Of a stretch of 64,000 nt of DNA, positions 1-9,114 are shown piece after piece (within the stretch, counting starts at the first letter, position 1; each line of letters starts with the position of its first letter). The notes beneath the pieces were generated by a model, which was given only the letters and a program-made list of their open reading frames with translations, was not told the DNA's origin and did not search any database. The position numbers and the translations under genes are program-made. The DNA is from Clostridium sp. CX1 (lineage in GTDB: Bacteria > Bacillota > Clostridia > Clostridiales > Clostridiaceae): the NCBI RefSeq assembly GCF_025398335.1, contig NZ_JAODOO010000007.1:62001-126000 (forward strand), given 5' to 3'.

Positions 1-1022
1 TTCATTTGCTGCATTGATGCTAAAAAATCCTCAAGATTAAATTCTTGACTGAGCATTCTACTTCCGATTTTTTTAGCTTCGTCTTCATCTATACTTTGCT
101 GAGCCTTTTCTATTAGTGAAAGCACATCCCCCATACCTAATATCCTTGAGGACATTCTATCTGGGTGAAACACTTCAAAGTCACTCATTTTTTCGCCTAT
201 ACCTATAAACTTTATAGGCTTACCAGTCATTGCTCTTATAGAAAGTGCTGCTCCGCCCCTTGTGTCACCATCAAGCTTTGTAAGTATTACACCGCTTATA
301 TCAAGTTGATCATTAAAGCTATTTGCAACATTAACTGCATCCTGACCAGTCATTGAATCTACTACCAGTAATATTTCGTCTGGCTTAACACTGTCTTTAA
401 CATCTTTTAATTCATTCATTAATTCTTCATCTATATGAAGTCTACCAGCAGTATCAACTATTACTACATTTAAACCATTGTTTTTAGCATATTCTACTGC
501 ACCCTTAGATATATCTACTGGAGATACTTTATCTCCCATGGTAAATACCGGTACATCTATTTGTTTTCCAACTACTTGAAGCTGTTTTATAGCAGCTGGT
601 CTATATATATCACAGGCTGCAAGTAAAGGTTTCTTGTTCTTCTTTCTAAGTTGAAGAGCAAGCTTTCCTGCCATAGTTGTCTTTCCTGCACCCTGCAACC
701 CTACTAACATTATAATAGTTATTCCGCTAGAAGAGTACTGAATGGTGCTTTCGTTACTTCCCATTAGGCTAGTAAGTTCTTCATTTACTATCTTTATAAC
801 ATGCTGTCCTGGAGTTAAACTTTGAAGAACTTCTTCTCCAAGACATTTTTCGCTGACAGTCTTAATGAAGTCTTTTACTACCTTATAGTTAACATCTGCT
901 TCTAAAAGCGCAAGTTTTACTTCTCTCATAGCATCTTTAATATCTTTCTCAGAAAGTTTACCCTTACCTCTGAGCTTTTTTAAGGTTTCTTGAAGCTTAG
1001 AAGCTAATCCTTCAAAAGCCAT
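1..1022 (-). CDS. ffh: Signal recognition particle protein Ffh (C-terminus cut by window edge)
   Basis: GTPase of the signal recognition particle; it binds 4.5S RNA and signal peptides and delivers ribosomes to FtsY at the membrane. The reading frame is open from an ATG at 1022 to the left edge. About 340 residues are present: the N domain, then the G domain with the P-loop GLQGAGKTT near residue 108, the DTAGRLH motif and the TKLDG motif, then the start of the M domain. About 110 residues of the Met-rich M domain should lie outside the window. GGAGGAATAAC precedes the start. The gene follows ylxM with a 10-base gap and is presumably cotranscribed with it. Identification is firm. Confidence 0.97.
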   Translation of the reverse strand, partial: MAFEGLASKLQETLKKLRGKGKLSEKDIKDAMREVKLALLEADVNYKVVKDFIKTVSEKCLGEEVLQSLTPGQHVIKIVNEELTSLMGSNESTIQYSSSGITIIMLVGLQGAGKTTMAGKLALQLRKKNKKPLLAACDIYRPAAIKQLQVVGKQIDVPVFTMGDKVSPVDISKGAVEYAKNNGLNVVIVDTAGRLHIDEELMNELKDVKDSVKPDEILLVVDSMTGQDAVNVANSFNDQLDISGVILTKLDGDTRGGAALSIRAMTGKPIKFIGIGEKMSDFEVFHPDRMSSRILGMGDVLSLIEKAQQSIDEDEAKKIGSRMLSQEFNLEDFLASMQQM

Positions 1023-1032
1023 GTTATTCCTC

Positions 1033-1374
1033 CTAAATACTATCACTTATGTATTTTTTTATTTCACTCAATATTTTTATATTATCATCATCTTGAATAC
1101 TTAACAAATCTATCTTCTTTAAAATATCTTTTTTTATTTCCTCTATTCTTATCTTAGCTTCCATTAGATGAAGCTTTTCTTCGTACTGTATCATGAGCTT
1201 ATTACATCTTTTTATAATATCGTGTACCGCCTGTCTACTGGTACTTGTAATCTCTGATATTTCCGATAGCGATAAGTCGTCATTGTAATAGAGATTCATA
1301 ATATCTCTTTGTTTTTCTGTTAACAACTCACCATAAAGATCTAAAAGTACTGAAAGCTTAATTCTTTCTTCCAT
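1033..1374 (-). CDS. ylxM: YlxM-type helix-turn-helix protein, putative SRP-associated regulator (UPF0122)
   Basis: 113-residue protein with a sigma-region-4-like helix-turn-helix ([20 protein letters not shown], about residues 35-55), followed by a charged helical tail. YlxM proteins are found immediately upstream of ffh in Firmicutes and have been linked to SRP function, probably through RNA or SRP binding. Here it sits 10 bases before ffh and behind a strong promoter, so it is the first gene of the ylxM-ffh transcript. The molecular role is poorly known in the family. The assignment rests on length, HTH pattern and position. Confidence 0.9.
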   Translation of the reverse strand: MEERIKLSVLLDLYGELLTEKQRDIMNLYYNDDLSLSEISEITSTSRQAVHDIIKRCNKLMIQYEEKLHLMEAKIRIEEIKKDILKKIDLLSIQDDDNIKILSEIKKYISDSI

Positions 1375-1469
1375 GAGATACTCTGTAACCTTAAAGTTAC
1401 ATTTCCACTCCCTTAACTTTTTTAAATCAATTATGTATCAAAGGACACATAATTTACTCAACGAAATAT

Positions 1470-1498
1470 ATAATATCAAAGATTAAAAGGGCTGTCAA
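1470..1498 (-). promoter_or_regulatory. SigA-type promoter for ylxM-ffh
   Basis: On the minus strand, TTGACA (1493-1498) is followed after exactly 17 bases by TATTAT (1470-1475), a near-consensus housekeeping promoter. It lies about 95 bases upstream of the ylxM start, in the gap between ftsY and ylxM. This suggests ylxM-ffh are transcribed independently of ftsY-smc. Confidence 0.8.
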
Positions 1499-1614
1499 GT
1501 ATTTTTACTTAACACATAAAATTATTTTTTCACTACTGATATCCACTACCAACTATGCAGTTTAGCAGGCTTAGATTAAGATAACCTAAGCCCCTTAAAA
1601 ATCCAACTGATTTC

Positions 1615-2526
1615 CTAAAATAACGCTTCTGCAAATTCTCTAGGGTTAAATTCTTGTAGATCCTCAATTCCTTCCCCTACGCCTATCAACTTAACAGGTA
1701 TATTGAGACTATGCTTTATAGAAATTACTATTCCACCCTTTGCTGTTCCATCTAGTTTTGTAAGAATTATTCCATCAATAGGACACACTTCCATAAATTG
1801 CTTAGCCTGTTGAACTGCATTTTGACCTGTAGTGGCATCTAATACTAGCAAAGTTTCCCTATGAGCCTCATTAAACTCTCTATCAATGACTCTATTTATT
1901 TTCCCTAGCTCATCCATCAAATTTTTCTTGTTGTGAAGTCTTCCTGCAGTGTCACATATAAGTATATCTGTTTTTCTAGCTTTTGCAGCTTGAACAGCAT
2001 CAAAAACAACTGCCGCTGGGTCAGAACCTTCCTGATGTCTTATGATATCTACTCCAGCTCTATTGCTCCACACCTCAAGCTGGTCAATTGCCGCTGCTCT
2101 AAAAGTGTCTGCTGCTGCCATTAGAACCTTATAGCCTTCATCTTTTAGCTTTGATGATATTTTTCCTATGGATGTAGTTTTACCCACTCCATTTACACCT
2201 ATGACCAATACCACTTCTGGAGTAGTTTTTGGCTTTATAGAACCTTGCTCTTCTCCTAATATTTCTATAATAACTTCTTTAAGGTAATCTCTAACCAAAG
2301 CTGGATCCTTTACTTTATTTTCTCTTATCTTTACTTTAAGTTTATCTATAATTTCCAGTGTAGTTTCAACACCTATATCAGCAGTGATTAATATCTCTTC
2401 TAGCTCTTCGTATAAGTCATCATCTATTGTCATAGCTCCACTTAATACATCTGCTATTTTTTCTGTTAGATTATTCTTAGTTTTAGTTAATCCTTCTTTT
2501 AGTTTATTAAAAAATCCACCAAACAT
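1615..2526 (-). CDS. ftsY: Signal recognition particle receptor FtsY
   Basis: Membrane-associated GTPase that receives the SRP-ribosome complex and docks it at the translocon. It has a short N-terminal helix rather than the long acidic A domain of enterobacteria, then the NG domain with P-loop GVNGVGKT (about 110-117), DTAGRLHNKKNLMDEL and TKLDGTAKGG. I start it at the ATG at 2526, which has GGAGG seven bases upstream. An in-frame codon nine residues earlier lacks a ribosome binding site. The protein is 303 residues, normal for clostridia. It lies downstream of smc, as in Bacillus, where smc-ftsY are cotranscribed. Confidence 0.97.
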   Translation of the reverse strand: MFGGFFNKLKEGLTKTKNNLTEKIADVLSGAMTIDDDLYEELEEILITADIGVETTLEIIDKLKVKIRENKVKDPALVRDYLKEVIIEILGEEQGSIKPKTTPEVVLVIGVNGVGKTTSIGKISSKLKDEGYKVLMAAADTFRAAAIDQLEVWSNRAGVDIIRHQEGSDPAAVVFDAVQAAKARKTDILICDTAGRLHNKKNLMDELGKINRVIDREFNEAHRETLLVLDATTGQNAVQQAKQFMEVCPIDGIILTKLDGTAKGGIVISIKHSLNIPVKLIGVGEGIEDLQEFNPREFAEALF

Positions 2527-2690
2527 ATGTATACCTCCAATATTTAACTGCAATTAGATAACTAAGAATTAAAAATAAAAGTTTTCTTTTTAATCTCCAA
2601 TTACTAATTCCCTGTTTTCCTCTAGTCCATATATATTATATAGTTAATACTGTCAATTATTAGACTTTCAGTTATTATAGGTTTATATCT

Positions 2691-5600
2691 CTAAGAAGCT
2701 TCTCTGCTTAGGTCCACAGAAACTATCTTAGATATCCCCTTTTCCTCCATGGTAACGCCATATAATATATCACTGGCTTCCATAGTTCCTTTTCTATGAG
2801 TTATCACGATAAATTGTATATTCTCTGAAAATTTCTTTAAAAACTCTGCATATTTAACTACATTTGCATCATCTAGAGCTGCTTCTATCTCATCTAGTAT
2901 GCAGAAAGGCGTAGGCTTCATCTTTAGAATTGCAAAAAGCAATGCAATGGCAGAAAGTCCTTTTTCTCCACCGGACATCAAGTTAATGTTTTGAAGCTTC
3001 TTTCCTGGAGGTTGCACTGTTATATCTATGTTTCCTGTAAGTTCGTCTCCTTCAGATAAAATCAAGTCTGCACTTCCTCCTTTAAATAATTCTTTAAAGG
3101 TTTCATCAAAGTTTTTTCTTAGTTTGTTAAAGTTTTCATTAAATACTATTTTCATTTTATCTGTCATTTCATTTATTAAACTTAAAAGCTCTTCCTTAGC
3201 ATTTATTAAGTCTTCTCTTTGAGTGGTCATAAAGCCTACCTTCTCTATAAGTTCTTTAAATTCCTCAATAGCTCCTAGATTTACTACACCTAAAGCAGAT
3301 ATGCTATTTTTCAAACTTAAAATATCTTTTTTATAAGTATCGATATTTTCTATCTCTCTTTTATGCTCTAAAGCTTCAGCATAGGTGATTTCTAACTCAT
3401 CGTTTAACTTTGAATATAAAGACTCTTTTTCAGAAGTATGTTTTGCTAAAGCAAGTTGAGTTTTATGTAATTCTTCTTCTTTTTTATTAATTAATAATTG
3501 TAAGTCTTCTACCCTTTTACTATGTATACTAACCTTTTCTTTTATCTTTATTATCTCTATATCCTGATTCTTAATTGTTTCTTCTAACTTCAGAATATAG
3601 GTTTCTATATTCTCTACTTCCCCATTATTTATAATAATTTGTTTACCATATTCCTCTATACTTCTATCTGACTTCTTATTCTCATCTGCTATTTTCCTTT
3701 GCTTTAGCTTTAAGTCATTAATGTCGCCTTTAATTTTCTCCAATACAGAAGTTTTGTTTATTACGTTTTCATCTATTTGAGCCTTCTTAATCTTATAATG
3801 AGTAAGTCTCTCTTTCCCATCAATAATTGTATCACTTTTTTCTTTTAATTCTTGCTCTAGGTTAATAATTAATTCATCATTACCACTCTGATTTTTCTTA
3901 ATCTCCTCTAATTCTTTTTCTTTTATAGATAACTCTTTTACGCTTTCTTTTAGTTTATCACTTAACAGCTCTATTTCCTTATTTGAAACCAGCAAACTCT
4001 CCTTTAGTTTTCCACTTTCTGTATCAATGGCGTTTATTTTTCCTTTTACCTTAGTTGTTTCTATGTTTTGAAAATAAACTTCATCTTTTAAATTTAAATT
4101 TTCTTCATCTAACAATTTGATATCCTTTGCAAGCTTTTGTCCACTGGATGTCACTCTAATTAAATTTTCTTCCGTTTCTTTTAATTTTAATTTTATATCC
4201 TCTATTTCTCTTTTTCTTCCAATAATATTGGTACTTCTATGTTGAAGACTTCCTCCTGTAAGTGAACCACCAGGATTTACTACCTCACCAGATAAAGTAA
4301 CAATCTTAAAGCTATAATTGCTTTTTTTTGCTATCTTAAGAGCACTGTCCATATCATTACAAATAATAGTTCTACCTAATATGTATTCAACGGCATTGGT
4401 AAACCTCTCTTCATATCCTATTAATGTGCTAGCAACACCTATGTATCCTTCTATTTTTTTCAGTTCCGTTTCCCCCGAAACTTTTTTGCCTTTAACTATT
4501 GTAAGAGGTAAAAAAGTGGCTCTACCAATATTATTACTCTTTAAATATTTAATAAGTACTTTAGCTACATCCTCATCTTTAGTTATGACATCAGATATAG
4601 CCCCTCCTAATGCTATTTCAATTGCAGTTTCAAATTTCTTTTCCACCTTAATTATTTCACCTAAAACAAAACAACTATTTTTGTCCACAGAAGCCTTCCC
4701 TTTAATTACATCTCCCATTAAGACTTTTACCGCTCTATTATAGCCTTCATATTGTTTATCAAGGTTAACTAACATATTATGATTTGCTTCTAATTTGCTG
4801 TGAAGATTATTTAAAGCCTTAATCTCCTTTTCTCTCTCGGATAGATCAACATTTAATCTATTAATTTGCTGTTTATTGCTTTTGATTCTGCTTTCAAATT
4901 CAGCAACCTTTCCTGTTATTTCCTCTATCTGCTTTGTAAGTATTTCTTTAGTACTAGAATTAATTTTTATTGAATGCAAATAGCTTTCGCAGGAATTTCT
5001 TATACTACTTATTTTATCTTTAATTGTCTCTATATCATTATTTAAAATAGCAATATTATTTTTTAGGTTTGATGCAATACTTAAATATTCTATTTGATCA
5101 TCCTTTAATTTTTTTATCAAATTACTTTTATCTAAAATGGAAGCTTCCATTGATTCTATTTCAGTTACTAATTCATTTATTTGTTTATCTATTTCAGTTT
5201 GCTTAGCTTTTAAGCTTGAAATTTCTTCAACCTGTAAAGCCTCATCAGATAAAAAGATATCTGTTTTACTCTCAACTTCTTTTAACTCTATCAAATTCTT
5301 TTCTATTATACTATTAAGGTTTGCTAATCTTTCATTTAAAAGCTTAGTTTCAGACTCTATGGCTTGCTTTCTAGATTTGCTATCATAATATTCTTTTCTA
5401 TTATTAGTATTCTTAGCATTCAGATTTTCTATTTCTTCACTCCAGTTTCGAATGTCATCTTTCAGTTTTAAAAGACTGCTATTTAATTCATCGGCATTTA
5501 AATTCATTCCTCTAATTGATCCTTCAATTTCTTCTATTTTTTTTTGAAGTTTTTCGATAGAATGAATAATTATATTTACTTCTTTATTCTTGAGTTCCTC

Positions 5601-6257
5601 TGACAATTTTATAAAACGCTTAGCTTTTTCATTCTCAATACGTAAAGGCTCAATTCTTTCTTGATACGTACTTAGTATGTCATCTATTCTAACTAAATTC
5701 GCCTCCGTATTCTGTAACCTTTTCTCCGCCTCTTCTTTTCTCCATTTAAACTTTACTATACCAGCAGCTTCCTCTAAAAGACTTCTTCTTTCCTCTGGTC
5801 TTCCACTAAGAACTGCCTCAATCTTTCCTTGACCTATAATAGAATACCCCTCTTTTCCTATACCTGTGTCCATGAAAAGCTCGTGAATATCTTTTAATCT
5901 ACACTGAGTATTGTTTATATAATATTCACTTTCTCCAGAGCGATATAGTCTTCTAGAAATGGTAATATCCGTATAATCCAAAGGCAGCTTTTTATCTTCG
6001 TTATCTAGCGTAAGAGATACTTGGCAAAGTCCTACAGGTTTTCTAAATTGAGTACCTGCAAAGATTACATCTTCCATTTTGCCTCCCCTTAAACTCTTTA
6101 CACTTTGCTCACCAAGAACCCATCTAACTGCATCAGAAATATTACTTTTCCCACTTCCATTAGGTCCTACTATTGAAGTAACCCCATTTTTAAATACTAG
6201 TTCTGTTTTATCTGCAAAAGATTTAAATCCTCTTATTTCAATAAATTTTAGAAACAT
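2691..6257 (-). CDS. smc: Chromosome segregation protein SMC
   Basis: Structural maintenance of chromosomes ATPase, the core of bacterial condensin with ScpA/ScpB. The 1188 residues show the full layout: N-terminal ATPase half with Walker A GPNGSGKS (31-38), a coiled-coil arm, a glycine-rich hinge at about 510-680 (GEVVNPGGSLTGGS region), a returning coiled coil, and the C-terminal half with the signature LMSGGEKGLSA and Walker B CILDEIEAALDD. Length matches the family. The ribosome binding site GGAGTG begins just after the stop of the 32-codon gene upstream, so translation is probably coupled. scpA and scpB are not in the window. Confidence 0.98.
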   Translation of the reverse strand: MFLKFIEIRGFKSFADKTELVFKNGVTSIVGPNGSGKSNISDAVRWVLGEQSVKSLRGGKMEDVIFAGTQFRKPVGLCQVSLTLDNEDKKLPLDYTDITISRRLYRSGESEYYINNTQCRLKDIHELFMDTGIGKEGYSIIGQGKIEAVLSGRPEERRSLLEEAAGIVKFKWRKEEAEKRLQNTEANLVRIDDILSTYQERIEPLRIENEKAKRFIKLSEELKNKEVNIIIHSIEKLQKKIEEIEGSIRGMNLNADELNSSLLKLKDDIRNWSEEIENLNAKNTNNRKEYYDSKSRKQAIESETKLLNERLANLNSIIEKNLIELKEVESKTDIFLSDEALQVEEISSLKAKQTEIDKQINELVTEIESMEASILDKSNLIKKLKDDQIEYLSIASNLKNNIAILNNDIETIKDKISSIRNSCESYLHSIKINSSTKEILTKQIEEITGKVAEFESRIKSNKQQINRLNVDLSEREKEIKALNNLHSKLEANHNMLVNLDKQYEGYNRAVKVLMGDVIKGKASVDKNSCFVLGEIIKVEKKFETAIEIALGGAISDVITKDEDVAKVLIKYLKSNNIGRATFLPLTIVKGKKVSGETELKKIEGYIGVASTLIGYEERFTNAVEYILGRTIICNDMDSALKIAKKSNYSFKIVTLSGEVVNPGGSLTGGSLQHRSTNIIGRKREIEDIKLKLKETEENLIRVTSSGQKLAKDIKLLDEENLNLKDEVYFQNIETTKVKGKINAIDTESGKLKESLLVSNKEIELLSDKLKESVKELSIKEKELEEIKKNQSGNDELIINLEQELKEKSDTIIDGKERLTHYKIKKAQIDENVINKTSVLEKIKGDINDLKLKQRKIADENKKSDRSIEEYGKQIIINNGEVENIETYILKLEETIKNQDIEIIKIKEKVSIHSKRVEDLQLLINKKEEELHKTQLALAKHTSEKESLYSKLNDELEITYAEALEHKREIENIDTYKKDILSLKNSISALGVVNLGAIEEFKELIEKVGFMTTQREDLINAKEELLSLINEMTDKMKIVFNENFNKLRKNFDETFKELFKGGSADLILSEGDELTGNIDITVQPPGKKLQNINLMSGGEKGLSAIALLFAILKMKPTPFCILDEIEAALDDANVVKYAEFLKKFSENIQFIVITHRKGTMEASDILYGVTMEEKGISKIVSVDLSREAS

Positions 6258-6271
6258 AAAAAGTACACTCC

Positions 6272-6370
6272 TTATCTTCCAAATAACATTGGAAGCAAGC
6301 TAAAAATGAATATGAATGCAACAAAGAAAACTAATAATTTTTTCATCTTTTCCCTAGTCTTCTTTTTCAT
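6272..6370 (-). CDS. 32-residue single-span membrane peptide coupled to smc
   Basis: Small open frame with a good ribosome binding site (AAAGGGGTG six bases before ATG 6370). The product begins MKKKTREKMKK, followed by one hydrophobic segment of about 18 residues (LLVFFVAFIFIFSLLPM), and ends FGR. The basic N-terminus and single span predict a membrane peptide with its N-terminus inside. The stop is followed directly by the smc ribosome binding site, giving a 14-base gap. In architecture it resembles the very short membrane families annotated DUF4044 or Prli42-like in Firmicutes, but I cannot confirm homology by eye. The function is unknown. Confidence 0.7.
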   Translation of the reverse strand: MKKKTREKMKKLLVFFVAFIFIFSLLPMLFGR

Positions 6371-6460
6371 AAAAAACACCCCTTTAAAATTAATTTACCT
6401 ATTATTAATACAGCACTATATAGTTTATATTATAATTATTAAAATATCAATTGTAAAATA

Positions 6461-6487
6461 AAAAACCCTGCTAGCCACAGGGTTTTT
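6461..6487 (-). terminator. Intrinsic terminator after spoVS
   Basis: Inverted repeat AAAAACCCTG / CAGGGTTTTT with a 7-base loop, 14 bases past the spoVS stop. On the minus strand it is followed by a run of U. It separates spoVS from the smc group. Confidence 0.88.
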
Positions 6488-6501
6488 CTATCAAATTTAA
6501 G

Positions 6502-6762
6502 TTATCTCGGTTCAACAATAAATTTTATAGCTGTTCTCTCTTCGCCTTCAATGGTTATTTCTGAAAAGGCTGGCACAACAACTAAATCAATGCCATTCGG
6601 TGCTACAAATCCTCTGGTAATAGCAATAGCCTTTACAGCTTGGTTAACCGCACCTGCTCCCACTGCTTGAACCTCTGCTGAATCATTATCTCTTAGTACT
6701 GCAGCCAAAGCTCCTGCTACCGATTTTGGTTGAGATTGAGCTGATACCTTTAATACTTCCAT
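6502..6762 (-). CDS. spoVS: Stage V sporulation protein S
   Basis: 86-residue Alba-like protein that is strongly conserved in spore formers. In Bacillus subtilis, loss of SpoVS blocks coat and cortex steps and alters septation, and the gene is expressed early under SigH. The sequence starts MEVLKVSAQSQPKSVAGALA and contains the typical GAGAVNQAVKAIAITRGF segment and the IKFIVEP end. It lies 47 bases after the radical SAM gene and is closed by a strong terminator, so it may have its own promoter in that gap, although I did not find a convincing one. Confidence 0.96.
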   Translation of the reverse strand: MEVLKVSAQSQPKSVAGALAAVLRDNDSAEVQAVGAGAVNQAVKAIAITRGFVAPNGIDLVVVPAFSEITIEGEERTAIKFIVEPR

Positions 6763-6809
6763 GTATAATTCCTCCCTACAAATGTTGTTATATTTACAGG
6801 GATATAATT

Positions 6810-7898
6810 CTATAAAACACTAAGATTTCCTTCTTTATACCTTGTTATCATATATTTAGTAAGTGACATTTTTTTCTCTTTTTCCTCAAGAACCAAGGAT
6901 ATCTCTCCCCTATCTACAGAATTATCTTGAACAACGTGAATACTTACTGTCTTTAATTGTTTTTTCATGTCATTAAAAAATTTCTTTTTATCTGCATATA
7001 GCTTTGATAACTCTCTACCGTTAATTTTTATCCTTAGAATTCCATTGTAATTTTCTGGGACATGTTGTAATATAAGCTCGCTATATAAGCTTCCCTCCAC
7101 TAATTCTCTGAAAGCTGGATGGAATGGCCCAGCAATAAGTTCTTTGCCACTGTTTATTTCTTCTGTTGGTTGAAGCCCTATTCTTATAACTTTTATGTTA
7201 TTTGCAGTAAGCATGGAGTACACTATTTTTGTAATTTCTACAGCCTCATATAAATTATAAGGTTTATATGTCCCTGCTCTATACATTATTTCCATAGGAG
7301 TATCCTTAATAACCAAGGCAGGATATATTCTGTATATATCTGGTTTCATTTCTATGGATTTCTTCGTTGTTTCGATATCTTTTTCAAAGGTATCACCAGG
7401 AAGTCCAAGCATGATTTGGTGACCTAATGTAAATCCATATTGTTTGATAAGCGAAGAAGCCTTTATTACATCCTCTTCCGAATGTCCTCTTCCAGACTTT
7501 CTTAAAACCTCTTCATCTAAAGATTGAACTCCTAGTTCAATGACATCTACAGAATAATTCTTTAAGTTAGCTAATATTTCATCATCTATATAATCCGGCC
7601 TTGTAGATAAGTGAATTAAATCTATCTCTCCCTTATCTTTAAACTCCTTAGCTACAGCTAACAGTTCTTTCTGCCTTTCAATATTTATAGCAGTAAAGGT
7701 TCCACCAAAAAAAGACACCTCTACTACAGCCTTATCATTATTTATTGTCTCTAAATACTCTTCTATGGTTTTTCTAGTAAATTCTGAGTTTACTTTATCC
7801 TCACTGCCTGTTATAGTGTTCTGATTACAAAACACACAATTATGAGGACAACCTTCATGTGATACAAATATAGGTATTATGTAGTGATTTTTACTCAT
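6810..7898 (-). CDS. Elp3-like radical SAM protein of unknown substrate
   Basis: 362-residue radical SAM enzyme. The [4Fe-4S]-binding cysteines are in CPHNCVFC near residue 17, followed by SFFGGTFTAI and the glycine-rich HQIMLGLPGDT segment. A C-terminal extension resembles the Elp3-type clostridial proteins annotated as elongator-like or YhcC-related, but no acetyltransferase domain of full length is obvious. It follows rnc and overlaps its end by 8 bases, which suggests translational coupling. The pairing with rnc is recurrent in clostridia and hints at an RNA-modification role. That role is inference. Confidence 0.85.
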   Translation of the reverse strand: MSKNHYIIPIFVSHEGCPHNCVFCNQNTITGSEDKVNSEFTRKTIEEYLETINNDKAVVEVSFFGGTFTAINIERQKELLAVAKEFKDKGEIDLIHLSTRPDYIDDEILANLKNYSVDVIELGVQSLDEEVLRKSGRGHSEEDVIKASSLIKQYGFTLGHQIMLGLPGDTFEKDIETTKKSIEMKPDIYRIYPALVIKDTPMEIMYRAGTYKPYNLYEAVEITKIVYSMLTANNIKVIRIGLQPTEEINSGKELIAGPFHPAFRELVEGSLYSELILQHVPENYNGILRIKINGRELSKLYADKKKFFNDMKKQLKTVSIHVVQDNSVDRGEISLVLEEKEKKMSLTKYMITRYKEGNLSVL

Positions 7899-8592
7899 CC
7901 TTTTCCTCCAAACCTTTCAGTGCTTCTTGAGCTGCATTTTGCTCCGATTCCTTTTTACTGTATCCCATACCATTTCCTAAAATTTTATCATCTACTGAAA
8001 CCTGTGTATAAAACTTTCTTCTATGCGGTGGTCCTTCGAATTTAATTAGAGAATAATTAATATTTATTTCTCCATTTTGCTGCATTATTTCCTGAAGTTT
8101 AGTTTTATAATCAAGTACTATTTTATTTTTTATAGCTTTTTCTATAGTATCTTTAAAATTTTCTATAATGAACTTTTTGGCGTTTTCAAATCCACTATCT
8201 ATATAAATCGCTGCTATTATAGCCTCAACACAGTCAGCAAGTATAGAGACCCTTTCTCTTCCACCAGTTAACTCTTCGCCTTTGCTCATCTTTATATACT
8301 TTCCTATTCCCCATCGTTTTGCTATTTCATGAAGAGAATTTTCACAAACGATTAATGCCCTTCTCTTTGTTAGTTCTCCCTCTGATTTATTTCCATAATT
8401 CGAAAATAGATATTCAGAGATAGTAAGTTGCAGGACTGAATCCCCAAGAAACTCTAATCTTTCATTAAACTTTATATTTTTTCTTCCATTTGCATAAGAA
8501 CTATGGGTTAAAGCTACCCTTAATAATTCCTTATTCTTAAAACATATTTTCAATCTATCTTGTAATTCCATAAATACAATTTCTTCTGTCAT
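7891..8592 (-). CDS. rnc: Ribonuclease III
   Basis: Double-strand-specific endoribonuclease that processes rRNA precursors and cuts mRNA and antisense duplexes. The catalytic domain carries the signature NERLEFLGDSVL (about 43-54) and the second metal-binding stretch around ADCVEAIIAAIY. The last 70 residues form a double-stranded RNA-binding domain ending with the GYSKKESEQNAAQEAL helix. The start at 8592 has AAGGAG about 12 bases upstream, somewhat far. An internal ATG seven codons in has no site of its own. It belongs to the acpP-rnc-smc region, as in Bacillus. Confidence 0.96.
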   Translation of the reverse strand: MTEEIVFMELQDRLKICFKNKELLRVALTHSSYANGRKNIKFNERLEFLGDSVLQLTISEYLFSNYGNKSEGELTKRRALIVCENSLHEIAKRWGIGKYIKMSKGEELTGGRERVSILADCVEAIIAAIYIDSGFENAKKFIIENFKDTIEKAIKNKIVLDYKTKLQEIMQQNGEININYSLIKFEGPPHRRKFYTQVSVDDKILGNGMGYSKKESEQNAAQEALKGLEEKDE

Positions 8593-8734
8593 AGATAAAC
8601 CTTACTCCTTTTGAAGTTTATTCTTCAGCTTGCTTTTAGTTTTTAAACAAACTCAAGGATAGACTACACTTTAATAGTATTAAATACTTATCTTCTATTT
8701 ATTTGTTTATTTTAAAATTCTTTAATAAATTTAT

Positions 8735-8759
8735 AAAGTCCCGTATATAACGGGACTTT
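8735..8759 (-). terminator. Hairpin terminator after acpP
   Basis: Perfect inverted repeat AAAGTCCCGT / ACGGGACTTT with a 5-base loop, 6 bases past the acpP stop. The downstream minus-strand sequence is A/U-rich but only weakly U-tracted, so termination may be partial with read-through into rnc. Confidence 0.75.
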
Positions 8760-8765
8760 AACTAA

Positions 8766-8996
8766 TTATTCTTCTACATGAGTCTTTATGTACTCAACTA
8801 CGTCTGCAACAGTAGTTATCTTCTCAGCATCTTCATCTGGTATTTCAAAATCAAACTCTGTTTCTAGAGCCATGATTAATTCAACTATATCAAGTGAATC
8901 AGCACCTAAATCATCTATAAAGGATGCTTCCATAGTTATTTCTTCTACGCCAATACCAAGTTGCTCAGATACTATACTTTGAACTTTTTCAAACAT
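8766..8996 (-). CDS. acpP: Acyl carrier protein
   Basis: 76-residue acidic carrier of growing fatty acyl chains. The phosphopantetheine attachment serine is Ser34 in [13 protein letters not shown], with the usual four-helix pattern around it. CoA made by the coaBC and coaD products elsewhere in the window supplies the prosthetic group. It has its own strong promoter and a downstream hairpin, so it is probably highly and largely independently expressed. Its position between plsX and rnc matches the Bacillus fatty-acid/rnc cluster, except that fabD and fabG are missing here. Confidence 0.98.
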   Translation of the reverse strand: MFEKVQSIVSEQLGIGVEEITMEASFIDDLGADSLDIVELIMALETEFDFEIPDEDAEKITTVADVVEYIKTHVEE

Positions 8997-9029
8997 AATA
9001 GTCTCACCTCCTAAAAGCTTTCTACATAA

Positions 9030-9058
9030 ATAATATTACATAACTTTTATACCGTCAA
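9030..9058 (-). promoter_or_regulatory. SigA-type promoter for acpP
   Basis: On the minus strand, TTGACG (9053-9058), a 17-base spacer and TATTAT (9030-9035) lie 34 bases before the acpP start. The match to consensus is nearly perfect, in keeping with the high abundance expected of acyl carrier protein. Confidence 0.78.
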
Positions 9059-9114
9059 TACAAATACTGCTAAATTTATTATACTTAATTATTTTATATT
9101 AATACATTTACTTT

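Noticed and set aside
1568-1592. GGCTTAG/CTAAGCC hairpin after ftsY as terminator
   Set aside because: The stem is only 7 bp with an 11-base loop and no U-tract on either strand, so I do not call it a terminator.
4318-4743. 141-codon plus-strand frame inside smc
   Set aside because: Antisense to the SMC hinge region, no ribosome binding site, no recognisable domain.
8077-8271. Small plus-strand frame opposite rnc
   Set aside because: Antisense to the RNase III coding sequence, Phe/Tyr-rich and without a ribosome binding site.
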